From contig NZ_CP029693.1 of NCBI RefSeq assembly GCF_003228315.1, positions 558,001 through 622,000 on the forward strand: DNA of 64,000 nt. Direction: 5' to 3'. The DNA comes from Pseudomonas putida. GTDB taxonomy: Bacteria > Pseudomonadota > Gammaproteobacteria > Pseudomonadales > Pseudomonadaceae. Under the pieces are notes generated by a model. The model made no database searches, was not told where the DNA came from, and saw only the letters and a program-made list of their open reading frames with translations. Made by a program: the position numbers and the translations under genes. The stretch's first letter is position 1; each line of letters begins with the position of its first letter. This document shows positions 20,715 to 29,657 of the stretch, one piece after another.

Positions 20715-22127
20715 ATGAACGAAAACACTGATCGCAAAGGCATCCAACTGACCCGCGCCCTGAAAAGCCGGCACATTTTCATGCTGTCCCTGGGCGGCGT
20801 GATTGGCACCGGGCTGTTCATGGGCTCCGGCGTGACGATCAATCAGGGCGGCCCGCTGGGGGCGATCCTGGCGTACCTGGTCGCCGGTTTTCTGATGTAC
20901 CTGGTGATGGTCTGCCTGGGCGAGTTGTCGGTGCAGATGCCGGTGTCCGGCTCGTTCCAGACCCACGCCACCAAATTCATCGGTCCGGCCACCGGTTTCA
21001 TGATCGGCTGGGTGTACTGGATGAGCTGGGCCACCACCGTCGGCCTGGAGTTCACCGCCGCCGGCATGCTGATGACCCGTTGGTTCCCGGCAGTGCCGAT
21101 CTGGTACTGGTCGGCGCTGTTCGTGGTGGTGCTGTTCGGCATCAACGCCCTGGCGACCCGCGCGTTCGGTGAGGCGGAATACTGGTTCTCCGGGATCAAG
21201 GTGGCGGCGATTCTCGGCTTCATCGTGGTTGGCGTGCTGGTGATCTTCGGGGTGATGCCGCTTACCAATGGGGCGCCTGCGCCGATGGCGAACAACCTGA
21301 TCGGCGATTCACTGTTCCCCAACGGCCTGTCGGCAGTGTTCGCGGTGATGATGACCGTGGTCTACGCCTTCCAGGGCTGCGAGATCATGGGCGTGGCCGC
21401 CGGTGAAACCGATCAGCCGGAAAAGAGCATCCCCCGCGCCGTGCGCAACGTGGTGTTCCGCGTGCTGATTTTCTACGTGCTGGCGATTGTCGTGCTGTCG
21501 GCCATCGTGCCGTGGCAGCAGGCGGGGCTGATGGAAAGTCCGTTCGTGCAGGTGTTCGACATGGTCGGCATTCCCTATGCCGCCGACCTGATGAACTTCG
21601 TGATCCTCACCGCGATTCTGTCGGTGGGCAACTCCGGCCTGTACGCCTCGACCCGCATCCTCTGGGCGATGTCGAAAACCGGCATGGCGCCGAAAAGCCT
21701 GTCGCCATTGAGCAAGCGTGGCGTGCCGTTGCGCGCCCTGAGCATCACCCTGTGCTTCGCATTGGTATCGCTGATGACCAGCTTCGTCGCCGCCGACACG
21801 CTGTTCATGGTGCTGATGGCGGTGAGCGGCATGTCCGGCACCGTGACCTGGATTGTCATCGCCCTGGCCCAGTACAAGTTCCGCAAGGCCTATCTGCGTG
21901 ATGGCGGCAAACTCAGCGACCTGAAATACCGCGCCCCGTGGTTCCCGGTGCTGCCGCTGATGTGCATCACCCTGTGCTGCTCGCTCTTCGTGTTCCTGGC
22001 ACTGGATGAGACCCAACGGCCGTCGCTGTACTGGGGCTTTGGCTTCATTGCGCTGTGTTATGGCGCGTACTTCTTGTTCCATCGCAAGCGTGAAGAGGTG
22101 TTGGCACCAAGCCTGCCGAGCGCCTGA
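20715..22127 (+). CDS. Amino acid permease (APC superfamily, AAT family)
   Basis: 470 aa with 12 predicted membrane helices. The family motif LSLGGVIGTGLFMGSG lies in helix 1, and the PVSGSFQTHATKFIG segment is typical of AAT permeases. Its place between aruS and the catabolic genes matches the permease in the P. aeruginosa aru locus. Arginine or a related cationic amino acid is the likely substrate but cannot be proved from sequence. Confidence 0.85.
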   Translation: MNENTDRKGIQLTRALKSRHIFMLSLGGVIGTGLFMGSGVTINQGGPLGAILAYLVAGFLMYLVMVCLGELSVQMPVSGSFQTHATKFIGPATGFMIGWVYWMSWATTVGLEFTAAGMLMTRWFPAVPIWYWSALFVVVLFGINALATRAFGEAEYWFSGIKVAAILGFIVVGVLVIFGVMPLTNGAPAPMANNLIGDSLFPNGLSAVFAVMMTVVYAFQGCEIMGVAAGETDQPEKSIPRAVRNVVFRVLIFYVLAIVVLSAIVPWQQAGLMESPFVQVFDMVGIPYAADLMNFVILTAILSVGNSGLYASTRILWAMSKTGMAPKSLSPLSKRGVPLRALSITLCFALVSLMTSFVAADTLFMVLMAVSGMSGTVTWIVIALAQYKFRKAYLRDGGKLSDLKYRAPWFPVLPLMCITLCCSLFVFLALDETQRPSLYWGFGFIALCYGAYFLFHRKREEVLAPSLPSA

Positions 22128-22150
22128 TTCCCTTTAAATCCGGCAATACC

Positions 22151-22363
22151 CCCTGTGGGAGCGAGCTTGCTCGCGATAGCGGTCTGACAGTCGACAGCGA
22201 TGTTGAATGTCACGCCGCCATCGCGAGCAAGCTCGCTCCCACAGTTGTTTCTCGGCTTCCTGTAGGAGCGAGCCTGCTCGCGATGGTGCCACAGGCACCG
22301 AGGGGCATCAGGCAACCCGCGTTTTCGTTGGCGTCCATCGCGAGCATGCTCGCTCCTACAGGG
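22151..22363. repeat. Two consecutive REPINs in the 453-bp gap
   Basis: The first doublet (22151-22178 with 22218-22244) uses GTGGGAGCGAGC ends. The second (22259-22286 with 22335-22363) uses GTAGGAGCGAGC ends and has the conserved core in reverse orientation. The following 22365-22580 is AT-rich promoter-like DNA. Confidence 0.88.
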
Positions 22364-22398
22364 GGGGATGCAACCGGCTGTCGGCAGTTGTTCGAAGT

Positions 22399-22483
22399 TG
22401 TAACAGACTCGACGAGCAAAAATCATTCGTCGATAAAAAATCTATAAAAAACAATTAGATATACATTTTATCGGTCTGTTACA
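22399..22483. promoter_or_regulatory. AT-rich segment bracketed by an inverted TGTAACAGAC repeat
   Basis: TGTAACAGAC at 22399-22408 and its exact complement GTCTGTTACA at 22474-22483 flank 65 bp that are much more AT-rich than the surroundings. It lies about 100 bp upstream of the enoyl-CoA hydratase gene, so it may be a binding region for the operon's regulator. Confidence 0.45.
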
Positions 22484-22510
22484 GCCTATTTCTCCACCAA
22501 TTGCCGCCTT

Positions 22511-22528
22511 ACTGAACACTCGTTTAGT
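22511..22528. promoter_or_regulatory. TetR-type operator-like palindrome before the enoyl-CoA hydratase gene
   Basis: ACTGAACACTCGTTTAGT is an 18-bp palindrome with one mismatched pair. Its complement shares the 13-mer AACGAGTGTTCAG with the palindrome at 52749-52764. It sits 50-70 bp before the ATG. Confidence 0.45.
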
Positions 22529-22580
22529 ATTGCCTCAAGTCGCAACACCTCAGACCAATCACAATAATTCGAGGACTCGC

Positions 22581-23372
22581 ATGACTACTCACGATTCGCT
22601 GCTCAGTCAGGTCGAAGCAGGCGTTGCCTGGATCACCCTCAATCGCACCGCCCAGCGCAACGCGCTGGATATCCCGACGCTGAAAAAAATCCACGAACTG
22701 CTCGACGCCTACAACGCCGATGCAGCCGTTCGCGTCGTGGTGCTGACCGGCAGCGGCCGCAGCTTCTGCGCCGGGGCCGACCTCGACGAGTGGGCCGAAG
22801 CCGAAGCCCGTGGCGCCCTGGAAACCTACGGCTGGACCGAAACCGCCCATGCCCTGATGACCCGCCTGCACAGCCTGGAAAAACCGACCATCGCCGCCAT
22901 CAACGGCACTGCCGTCGGCGCGGGCTTGGACCTGACCCTGTGCTGCGATCTGCGCATCGCCGGTCAGTCGGCACGCTTCAAGGCCGGCTACACCAGCATG
23001 GCCTACTCGCCGGACGCCGGCGCCAGCTGGCACCTGCCACGCCTGATCGGCACCGAGCAGGCCAAACGCCTGTTGTTCCTCGACGAATTGTGGGGTGCCG
23101 ACCGTGCCCTGGCCGCCGGTCTGGTCGGTGAAGTCTGCCCTGACGATCAATTGCTGACCGTCACCAACGAACTTGCCGCACGCCTGGCCGCCGGCCCGAC
23201 CTTCGCCTTTGCCCAGACCAAAAAGCTGATGCGCGAAGGCGCCGACCGCAGCCTGCCCGAGCAACTGCAAGCGGAACTCGCCGCCGGCCTGCTGTGCGGT
23301 CGAAGTGAAGACGGCAGCGAAGCCCTGCGCGCCGCCATGGAAAAACGCGCGCCACGCTTTGTCGGTCGCTAA
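22581..23372 (+). CDS. Enoyl-CoA hydratase/isomerase family protein
   Basis: 263 aa. The crotonase fold motifs are present: SFCAGADLDEW (first oxyanion-hole loop), AAINGTAVGAGLDLTLCCDLRIA, and the PDAGASWHLPRLIG helix. It hydrates 2-enoyl-CoA to 3-hydroxyacyl-CoA. The start is set by GAGGA six bases before ATG. It begins the catabolic run of the aru cluster together with acyl-CoA dehydrogenase and acyl-CoA synthetase genes, implying a CoA-thioester branch. Confidence 0.85.
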   Translation: MTTHDSLLSQVEAGVAWITLNRTAQRNALDIPTLKKIHELLDAYNADAAVRVVVLTGSGRSFCAGADLDEWAEAEARGALETYGWTETAHALMTRLHSLEKPTIAAINGTAVGAGLDLTLCCDLRIAGQSARFKAGYTSMAYSPDAGASWHLPRLIGTEQAKRLLFLDELWGADRALAAGLVGEVCPDDQLLTVTNELAARLAAGPTFAFAQTKKLMREGADRSLPEQLQAELAAGLLCGRSEDGSEALRAAMEKRAPRFVGR

Positions 23373-23443
23373 GTTTTGGCACTTAGCTTCGGCACATAGC
23401 CTCGACTCAACCCTCTATCAGCACACGAACAACAGGTAGCACC

Positions 23444-24604
23444 ATGAATTTCCAACTGACCCAAGAACAAGAAATGTTGGTGGACGCGGTACGCAGTTTT
23501 GTCGAGAAGGAACTGCTGCCTTATGAAGACCAGGTCGATCGCGCCGATGAAGTCTCCCCGGAGCTGGCAGCACAGATTCGCGGCAAGGCGATCGCCGCCG
23601 GTTTCTACGCCTTCAACATGCCGGAGGAGGTCGGCGGTGGCGGTCTGGACTACCTGTCCCAGGCGCTGATCGAACGTGAACTGTCCAAAGTCTCCTGGGC
23701 CCTGCATGTGTTCGTCGCGCGGCCGTCGAAAATCCTCATGGCCTGCAAGGGCGACCAGATCAACGACTACCTGCTGCCGTGCATCCAGGGCGAGAAGATC
23801 GACTGCTTCGCCCTCACCGAGCCGGGCGCCGGTTCCGATGCCAACGCGATCAAGACCCGCGCCGTGCGTGACGGTGACGACTTCATCCTCAACGGCAGCA
23901 AGCATTTCATCAGCCATGCCGGCCACGCCGATTTCGCCATCGTCTTCGCCGTGACTGATACCTACGAGCACAACGGCAAGAAGCGCAACGCCGTGACCTC
24001 ATTCCTGGTGGATCGCAACACCCCGGGCATGACCATTCGCCGTGGACCTAAGTGCGTGAGCAACCGTGGCTACCACACCTTCGAAATGTTCTTCGACGAC
24101 TGCCGCGTACCGGCCTCCAAAGTACTGGGCGAAGTCGGCAAGGGCTGGGACGTGGCCAACGCCTGGCTGACCGCAGGCCGGGTGATGGTCGCCGCCAACT
24201 GCGTCGGCCAGGCACAACGGGCGCTGGACGTGTCGCTGCAATGGGCGGCGGACCGCAAGCAATTCGGTCAGCCGATCGGCACCTATCAAGGCGTGTCGTT
24301 CAAATTGGCGGACATGGCCACGCAAATCCGCGCCGCCGAACTGCTGACCCTGCACACCGCCTGGAAAATGGACCAGGGCACCATGACCGACGGCGAGGCC
24401 GGCATGGCCAAGCTGTTCGCCAGTGAAGTGCTGGGGCGCGCGGCCGATGAGGCGGTGCAGATTTTCGGCGGCATGGGCCTAATGGACGAAGGTCCGGTGG
24501 AGCGCATCTGGCGCAACGCGCGGATCGAACGGATCTGGGAAGGCACCTCTGAAATCCAGCGCCACATCATTTCCCGCGAACTGCTGCGGCCGCTGCTGCG
24601 CTGA
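23444..24604 (+). CDS. Acyl-CoA dehydrogenase
   Basis: 386 aa, the usual length. Recognisable segments are CFALTEPGAGSDANAIKTRA, KHFISHAGHADFAIVF (FAD site), and the C-terminal QIFGGMGLMDEGPVERIWRNARIERIWEGTSEIQ with the catalytic-Glu region. It introduces the 2,3-double bond into an acyl-CoA. It lies between the enoyl-CoA hydratase and synthetase genes. The acyl chain is unknown; a guanidino- or amino-butyryl-CoA would fit the cluster. Confidence 0.88.
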   Translation: MNFQLTQEQEMLVDAVRSFVEKELLPYEDQVDRADEVSPELAAQIRGKAIAAGFYAFNMPEEVGGGGLDYLSQALIERELSKVSWALHVFVARPSKILMACKGDQINDYLLPCIQGEKIDCFALTEPGAGSDANAIKTRAVRDGDDFILNGSKHFISHAGHADFAIVFAVTDTYEHNGKKRNAVTSFLVDRNTPGMTIRRGPKCVSNRGYHTFEMFFDDCRVPASKVLGEVGKGWDVANAWLTAGRVMVAANCVGQAQRALDVSLQWAADRKQFGQPIGTYQGVSFKLADMATQIRAAELLTLHTAWKMDQGTMTDGEAGMAKLFASEVLGRAADEAVQIFGGMGLMDEGPVERIWRNARIERIWEGTSEIQRHIISRELLRPLLR

Positions 24605-24622
24605 TCGCCCCGGAGAATTCCC

Positions 24623-26722
24623 ATGTCGCAATCGATTCGTGACAACCTCAAACGCATGCTCGCGCCGCGCCACGTCGCGTTCGTCGGCGGCCGCAGCATG
24701 GCCCGCGCCCTCAAGCGCTGTGGCGAAGGCGGTTACCAGGGGCAAATGTGGCTGGTCAACCCGCAAAACGACAGCCTCGAAGGCGTGCCTTGTGTGCGCA
24801 GCATTGCCGACTTGCCTTGCGGGCCGGATGCGGTGTTCATCGCCACCAACCGTGAGCTAACCCTGACCTGCGTCGCCGAACTTTCCGCCATCGGCACCGG
24901 CGGTGCCATCTGCTACGCCTCGGGTTTCGCCGAGGTCGGTGCCGAAGGCCAGGCCCTGCAACGCCAGTTGCTGGAAGCGGCTGGCGACATGGCCTTGCTC
25001 GGCCCCAACTGCTACGGCCTGTTGGACTACCTGCACAGCTCCGCGCTGTGGCCGGTGGCCCATGGCGGCAAGGCAGTGGAGAAGGGCGTGGCGGTGCTGA
25101 CCCAGAGCGGCAACTTCGCCTACAACCTGTCCATGAGCGACCGGTCGCTGCCGGTGGCCTACATGGCCTCGGTGGGCAACCAGGCGCAACTGGGCGTGGC
25201 CGAACTGATGGACGTGCTACTCGACGAACCTCGGGTCACCGCCATCGGTCTGCACCTGGAAGGCCTGAAGAACGTACCGGGTTTCGCCCGTGCCGCGCAC
25301 AAGGCGCTGGAAAAGGGCATCCCGATCATTGCCCTGAAAACCGGCGTGTCGCAGATCGGTGCCGAACTGGCCCTGAGTCACACCAGTTCGTTGTCCGGCT
25401 CCGATGCGCTGTACGACGCGCTGTTCGACCGCCTCGGCGTGATCCGCGTCAGTGGTCCGGTGAGCTTCGTCGAAACCCTGAAAGCCGCCGCTTGCGGCAA
25501 TCTGCCTAAAGGCAACAGCCTGATCGCGCTGGCCTGTTCCGGTGGCGACGCCGGTTTGATTGCCGATTACTCCGAACGCAATGAACTGGCGCTGCCCAAA
25601 CTCGACCAAGGTCAGGTCGGCGAGTTGGCGCAAGTCCTGCCCAGCTACGCCAACCTGGTCAACCCGCTGGACTTCACCACGGCGATCTGGGGCGACGGCG
25701 AAGCGCTGAACCGCATGCTCGACAGTGCCCTGCGCACCGAAGCGGACGCGGCGATGCTGGTGCTCGACTACCCGGCGGAATTCACCGGCGAGCGCAAGGA
25801 ATGCGACCTGTTGCTCGACCTTTACTGCAAGGCGCTGGAGCGTCATGGCAAGACCGGTTTCGTCACCTCGGCTTTCCCGGAACTGCTGCCACCCCACGCC
25901 CGTGAGCGTCTGCATGCCCAGGGCGTGGCGGCGTTGCAGGGCGTCGAAGACGGCCTGGCCGCCTGGGGTCGCATCGCCGGTTACCAGCGGAATCGTCAGG
26001 CCTTGCTGGCCCTCGGCGAATCGGCACTGGTGCCGCTGTGCCCGCAGGCGCTGGAAGGCGAAGGCCGGTTGCTCAACGAATGGGATTCCAAACAGGCCCT
26101 GCGTCAGTTCGGCCTGCCAACGCCAAACAGCGTGTTGAGCTCGCCGGCCAACGCACTCAAGGACGCGCAAAAGCTCGGTTATCCGCTGGTCCTCAAGGCG
26201 GTCAGCGCAGAGCTGCCGCACAAGACCGAAGCCGGGGCCGTGGCCTTGAACCTCAAGGACGACAACGCCCTGAGCGCCGCGCTGGAAACCATGCGTGCCA
26301 GCATCAAGGCCTACGCACCGCAGGTGCCGTTCGATCAACTGCTGCTGGAACCGATGGCCAAGCCACCGCTAGCCGAACTGATCGTCGGCATCAAGCGCGA
26401 AAACGATTTTGGTCTGGCCCTGGTGATCGGAGCGGGCGGCATTCTGGTGGAATTGCTCAAGGACAGTCGCAGCCTGTTGCTGCCGACCACCGACGGAGCG
26501 ATTCGCCAGGCCTTGCTGAGCCTGCGCAGCGCCGCACTGCTGCAAGGCTTCCGTGGCCGTGCGGCGGCGGATCTGGACTCGCTGGTCACCGCCATCCGCG
26601 CCGTGGCCGACTACGCCTGCGAAAACGCCGCGCAGTTGCTGGAACTGGATGTGAACCCATTGTTGGTCGGCGCCGATGGCACGACCGCGGTCGACGCGCT
26701 GATTCGCCTTGGCCATGAATGA
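24623..26722 (+). CDS. ADP-forming acyl-CoA synthetase (acetate-CoA ligase family)
   Basis: 699 aa. Domains in order: CoA-binding Rossmann domain (about 1-140), succinyl-CoA-ligase-like flavodoxin domains with the phospho-His loop ALSHTSSLSGSD, then an ATP-grasp domain (about 480-699; PLVLKAVSAELPHKTEAGAV, VIGAGGILVELL). It makes an acyl-CoA from a free acid, CoA and ATP. Within the aru cluster the acid could be 4-guanidinobutyrate. It is 18 bp after the acyl-CoA dehydrogenase gene. Confidence 0.83.
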   Translation: MSQSIRDNLKRMLAPRHVAFVGGRSMARALKRCGEGGYQGQMWLVNPQNDSLEGVPCVRSIADLPCGPDAVFIATNRELTLTCVAELSAIGTGGAICYASGFAEVGAEGQALQRQLLEAAGDMALLGPNCYGLLDYLHSSALWPVAHGGKAVEKGVAVLTQSGNFAYNLSMSDRSLPVAYMASVGNQAQLGVAELMDVLLDEPRVTAIGLHLEGLKNVPGFARAAHKALEKGIPIIALKTGVSQIGAELALSHTSSLSGSDALYDALFDRLGVIRVSGPVSFVETLKAAACGNLPKGNSLIALACSGGDAGLIADYSERNELALPKLDQGQVGELAQVLPSYANLVNPLDFTTAIWGDGEALNRMLDSALRTEADAAMLVLDYPAEFTGERKECDLLLDLYCKALERHGKTGFVTSAFPELLPPHARERLHAQGVAALQGVEDGLAAWGRIAGYQRNRQALLALGESALVPLCPQALEGEGRLLNEWDSKQALRQFGLPTPNSVLSSPANALKDAQKLGYPLVLKAVSAELPHKTEAGAVALNLKDDNALSAALETMRASIKAYAPQVPFDQLLLEPMAKPPLAELIVGIKRENDFGLALVIGAGGILVELLKDSRSLLLPTTDGAIRQALLSLRSAALLQGFRGRAAADLDSLVTAIRAVADYACENAAQLLELDVNPLLVGADGTTAVDALIRLGHE

Positions 26723-26732
26723 GGACCTGAAC

Positions 26733-28340
26733 ATGCAAGCAAAAACCTTGACCGGTGGCCAGGCGCTGGTGCGCCTGCTGGCCAACTACGGCGTCGACAC
26801 CGTGTTCGGCATTCCCGGCGTACACACCCTGGAGCTGTATCGCGGCTTGCCCGGCAGCGGCATTCGCCACGTGTTGACTCGGCATGAGCAGGGCGCCAGC
26901 TTCATGGCCGACGGCTATGCGCGCGTCAGCGGCAAACCCGGCGTGTGCTTCGTTATCACCGGCCCCGGCGTGACCAACGCCGCCACCGGTATCGGCCAGG
27001 CCTACGCCGACTCGATTCCGATGCTGGTGATTTCCAGCGTCAACCACACCGCGAGCCTCGGCAAGGGCTGGGGCATCCTCCACGAATGCCAGGATCAGCA
27101 AGGCCTGACCGCGCCGATCACTGCGTTCTCGGCGGTGGCCCTGACCGCTGAAGACCTGCCGGAACTGGTTGCCCGTGCCTATGCGGTATTCGACAGCGAA
27201 CGTCCGCGCCCGGTACACATTTCCGTGCCGCTGGACGTGCTGGCGGCACCGGTCGCCCGCGACTGGAGCAACGAAGTCGTGCGCCGTCCGGGGCGTGGCA
27301 CGCCTGCCGCCAGCGTACTGGACGAAGCCGTGGCCAAACTGCAGGGCGCCAAACGGCCGATGATCATCGCCGGTGGCGGTGCCTTGAATGCAACCTCCCA
27401 GTTGCAGGAACTGAGCACCCGTCTGGCCGCGCCGTTGTTCACCAGCGTCGCCGGCAAAGGCCTGCTGCCACCGGACGCGCCGTTGAATGCCGGTTCGTCG
27501 CTGTGCGTGGAACCAGGCTGGAACCTGATCGCCGAGGCCGATGTGGTGCTGGCGGTCGGCACGGAAATGGCCGACACCGATTACTGGCGCGAGCGCCTGC
27601 CACTCACCGGCGAAGTGCTGCGAGTGGACATCGATCCGCGCAAGTTCAACGACTTCTATCCCTGCGTCGTGGCGTTGCAAGGCGATGCGCAACAGACGCT
27701 GGCGGCCTTGCTGGAACGGCTTCCAAAAGATGTACGCAACGCCGAAGCAGCCATCGCCAAGGTCGCTGCATTGCGCGAAGCGATTCAGGCCGGTCATGGT
27801 CCATTGCAGTCGATCCACCAGGCGATCCTGCAACGCATCGCCGCCGAACTGCCCGCCGATGCCTTCATCAGCACCGACATGACCCAACTGGCCTACACCG
27901 GCAACTACGCCTTCGCCAACCAGGCCACCCGCAGCTGGTTGCACCCGACCGGCTACGGCACCCTCGGCTACGGCCTGCCTGCCGGGATCGGCGCCAAGTT
28001 CGGCGCGCCGCAGCGTCCCGGCCTGGTACTGGTGGGTGACGGCGGTTTCCTCTACACCGCGCAGGAACTGGCGACGGCGGTCGAGGAACTGGACAGCCCG
28101 CTGGTGGTGCTGCTGTGGAACAACGACGCCCTGGGGCAGATCCGCGACGACATGCTTGGCCTGGACATCGAGCCGATTGGCGTGCTGCCGCGCAACCCGG
28201 ACTTCGCTGCCTTGGGTCGTGCCTTCGGTTGCACGGTGAACCAGCCGCAAAGTCTGGCCGAGCTGCAAACCGACCTGCGCCATGGCTTCAAGCGCAACGG
28301 TGTGACCTTGATCGAACTCAAGCACGCCTGTGCCCATTGA
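26733..28340 (+). CDS. aruI: ThDP-dependent 5-guanidino-2-oxopentanoate decarboxylase AruI
   Basis: 535 aa. This is an acetolactate-synthase-type ThDP enzyme with the catalytic Glu region TRHEQGASFMADGYAR and the ThDP/Mg motif VGDGGFLYTAQELATAVEELDSPLVVLLWNND. AruI decarboxylates 2-ketoarginine to 4-guanidinobutyraldehyde. The call rests on family plus its position next to aruH and downstream of aruRS. The start at 26733 has GAGGA seven bases upstream. Confidence 0.87.
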   Translation: MQAKTLTGGQALVRLLANYGVDTVFGIPGVHTLELYRGLPGSGIRHVLTRHEQGASFMADGYARVSGKPGVCFVITGPGVTNAATGIGQAYADSIPMLVISSVNHTASLGKGWGILHECQDQQGLTAPITAFSAVALTAEDLPELVARAYAVFDSERPRPVHISVPLDVLAAPVARDWSNEVVRRPGRGTPAASVLDEAVAKLQGAKRPMIIAGGGALNATSQLQELSTRLAAPLFTSVAGKGLLPPDAPLNAGSSLCVEPGWNLIAEADVVLAVGTEMADTDYWRERLPLTGEVLRVDIDPRKFNDFYPCVVALQGDAQQTLAALLERLPKDVRNAEAAIAKVAALREAIQAGHGPLQSIHQAILQRIAAELPADAFISTDMTQLAYTGNYAFANQATRSWLHPTGYGTLGYGLPAGIGAKFGAPQRPGLVLVGDGGFLYTAQELATAVEELDSPLVVLLWNNDALGQIRDDMLGLDIEPIGVLPRNPDFAALGRAFGCTVNQPQSLAELQTDLRHGFKRNGVTLIELKHACAH

Positions 28341-28442
28341 TGTAGGAGCGAGCCTGCTCGCGATGGACGTCAACGATGACGCGTGCTGTCTGAAGGTACG
28401 CGGTGCCATCGATTTCATCGCGAGCAGGCTCGCTCCTACAGG
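28341..28442. repeat. REPIN between aruI and aruH
   Basis: The first base of the REPIN is the base after the aruI stop codon, and the element fills most of the 126-bp gap. It carries the conserved core and may alter relative expression of aruI and aruH. Confidence 0.9.
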
Positions 28443-28466
28443 ATCGTATTCATTAGGAGGAAGGCC

Positions 28467-29657
28467 ATGCGCTTTTCCGATCTGACCCAACGCATCGCCG
28501 GCGACGGCGCCGCTGCCTGGGATATTCACTACCGCGCTCTGGCCATGATGGAGCAGGGCAAGGACATCTTGCTGCTGTCGGTGGGCGACCCGGATTTCGA
28601 TACCCCGCAGCCCATCGTGCAGGGTGCCATCGACAGCCTGTTGTCCGGCAACACCCACTACGCCGAGGTGCGCGGCAAGCGTGCCTTGCGCGAAGCCATC
28701 GCCAAGCGCCATCAGCAACGCAGTGGTCAACAAGTGTCAGCCGATGAAGTGACGGTGCTGGCCGGCGCCCAGTGCGCGCTGTTCAGCGTGGCCCAGTGTG
28801 TGCTCAATCCCGGCGATGAAGTGATCGTCGCCGAGCCGATGTACGTCACCTACGAAGCCGTATTCGGTGCCTGCGGCGCAGTAGTGGTGCCGGTGCCGGT
28901 GCGTTCGGAAAACGGTTTCCGTGTTCTGCCCGAGGATGTCGCCGCGCGCATCACCCCGCGTACCCGCGCCCTGGCCCTGAACAGTCCGCACAACCCGTCG
29001 GGCGCCAGCCTGCCGCGCAGCACCTGGCAGGCACTGGCCGAAATTTGCATCGCCCATGACCTGTGGCTGATTTCCGATGAGGTCTACAGCGAGCTGCTGT
29101 TCGACGGCGAACACGTCAGCCCGGCGAGCCTGCCGGGCATGGCCGAGCGCACCGCGACTCTCAACAGCCTGTCCAAATCCCACGCCATGACCGGTTGGCG
29201 CGTCGGCTGGGTGGTGGCGCCGCCATCGCTGTCCGCGCATCTGGAAAACCTCGCGCTGTGCATGCTCTATGGCTCGCCGGACTTCATCCAGGACGCCGCC
29301 GTGGTGGCCCTGCAAGCGCAATTGCCGGAACTGGACGCCATGCGCGAAGCCTATCGCCAGCGCCGTGATCTGGTCTGCGAAAGCCTGGCCGATTGCCCCG
29401 GTGTGCGCGCGTTGAAACCCGACGGCGGCATGTTCGTGATGGTCGATATTCGCGAAACCGGGCTCAGCGCCCAGGCCTTTGCCGATCGCTTGCTCGATCG
29501 CCATGGCGTCTCGGTGCTGGCCGGTGAAGCCTTCGGCCCGAGCGCTGCCGGTCATATCCGCCTTGGGCTGGTGGTAGGTGCCGCGCCCTTGCGCGATGCC
29601 TGCCAGCGTATCGCCCGTTGCGCCCAGGAACTGATGGAGGCTGAAGTTGATGCTTGA
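28467..29657 (+). CDS. aruH: Arginine:pyruvate transaminase AruH
   Basis: 396 aa. This is a class I PLP aminotransferase with the Schiff-base lysine in [16 protein letters not shown]. The opening RFSDLTQRIAGDGAAAWDIHYRAL and long stretches match the P. aeruginosa AruH sequence as I remember it. It converts arginine plus pyruvate to 2-ketoarginine plus alanine, the first step of the arginine transaminase pathway. AGGAGG precedes the ATG. An AruH-like paralogue is fused to an ABC ATPase at 52842. Confidence 0.93.
   Translation: MRFSDLTQRIAGDGAAAWDIHYRALAMMEQGKDILLLSVGDPDFDTPQPIVQGAIDSLLSGNTHYAEVRGKRALREAIAKRHQQRSGQQVSADEVTVLAGAQCALFSVAQCVLNPGDEVIVAEPMYVTYEAVFGACGAVVVPVPVRSENGFRVLPEDVAARITPRTRALALNSPHNPSGASLPRSTWQALAEICIAHDLWLISDEVYSELLFDGEHVSPASLPGMAERTATLNSLSKSHAMTGWRVGWVVAPPSLSAHLENLALCMLYGSPDFIQDAAVVALQAQLPELDAMREAYRQRRDLVCESLADCPGVRALKPDGGMFVMVDIRETGLSAQAFADRLLDRHGVSVLAGEAFGPSAAGHIRLGLVVGAAPLRDACQRIARCAQELMEAEVDA

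Noticed and set aside
26586..28733. 715-codon open frame on the minus strand
   Set aside because: It covers the end of the acyl-CoA synthetase, all of aruI and the start of aruH in antisense and reads through a REPIN. Its residue composition is His/Gln/Gly-rich, as in GC-driven shadows.
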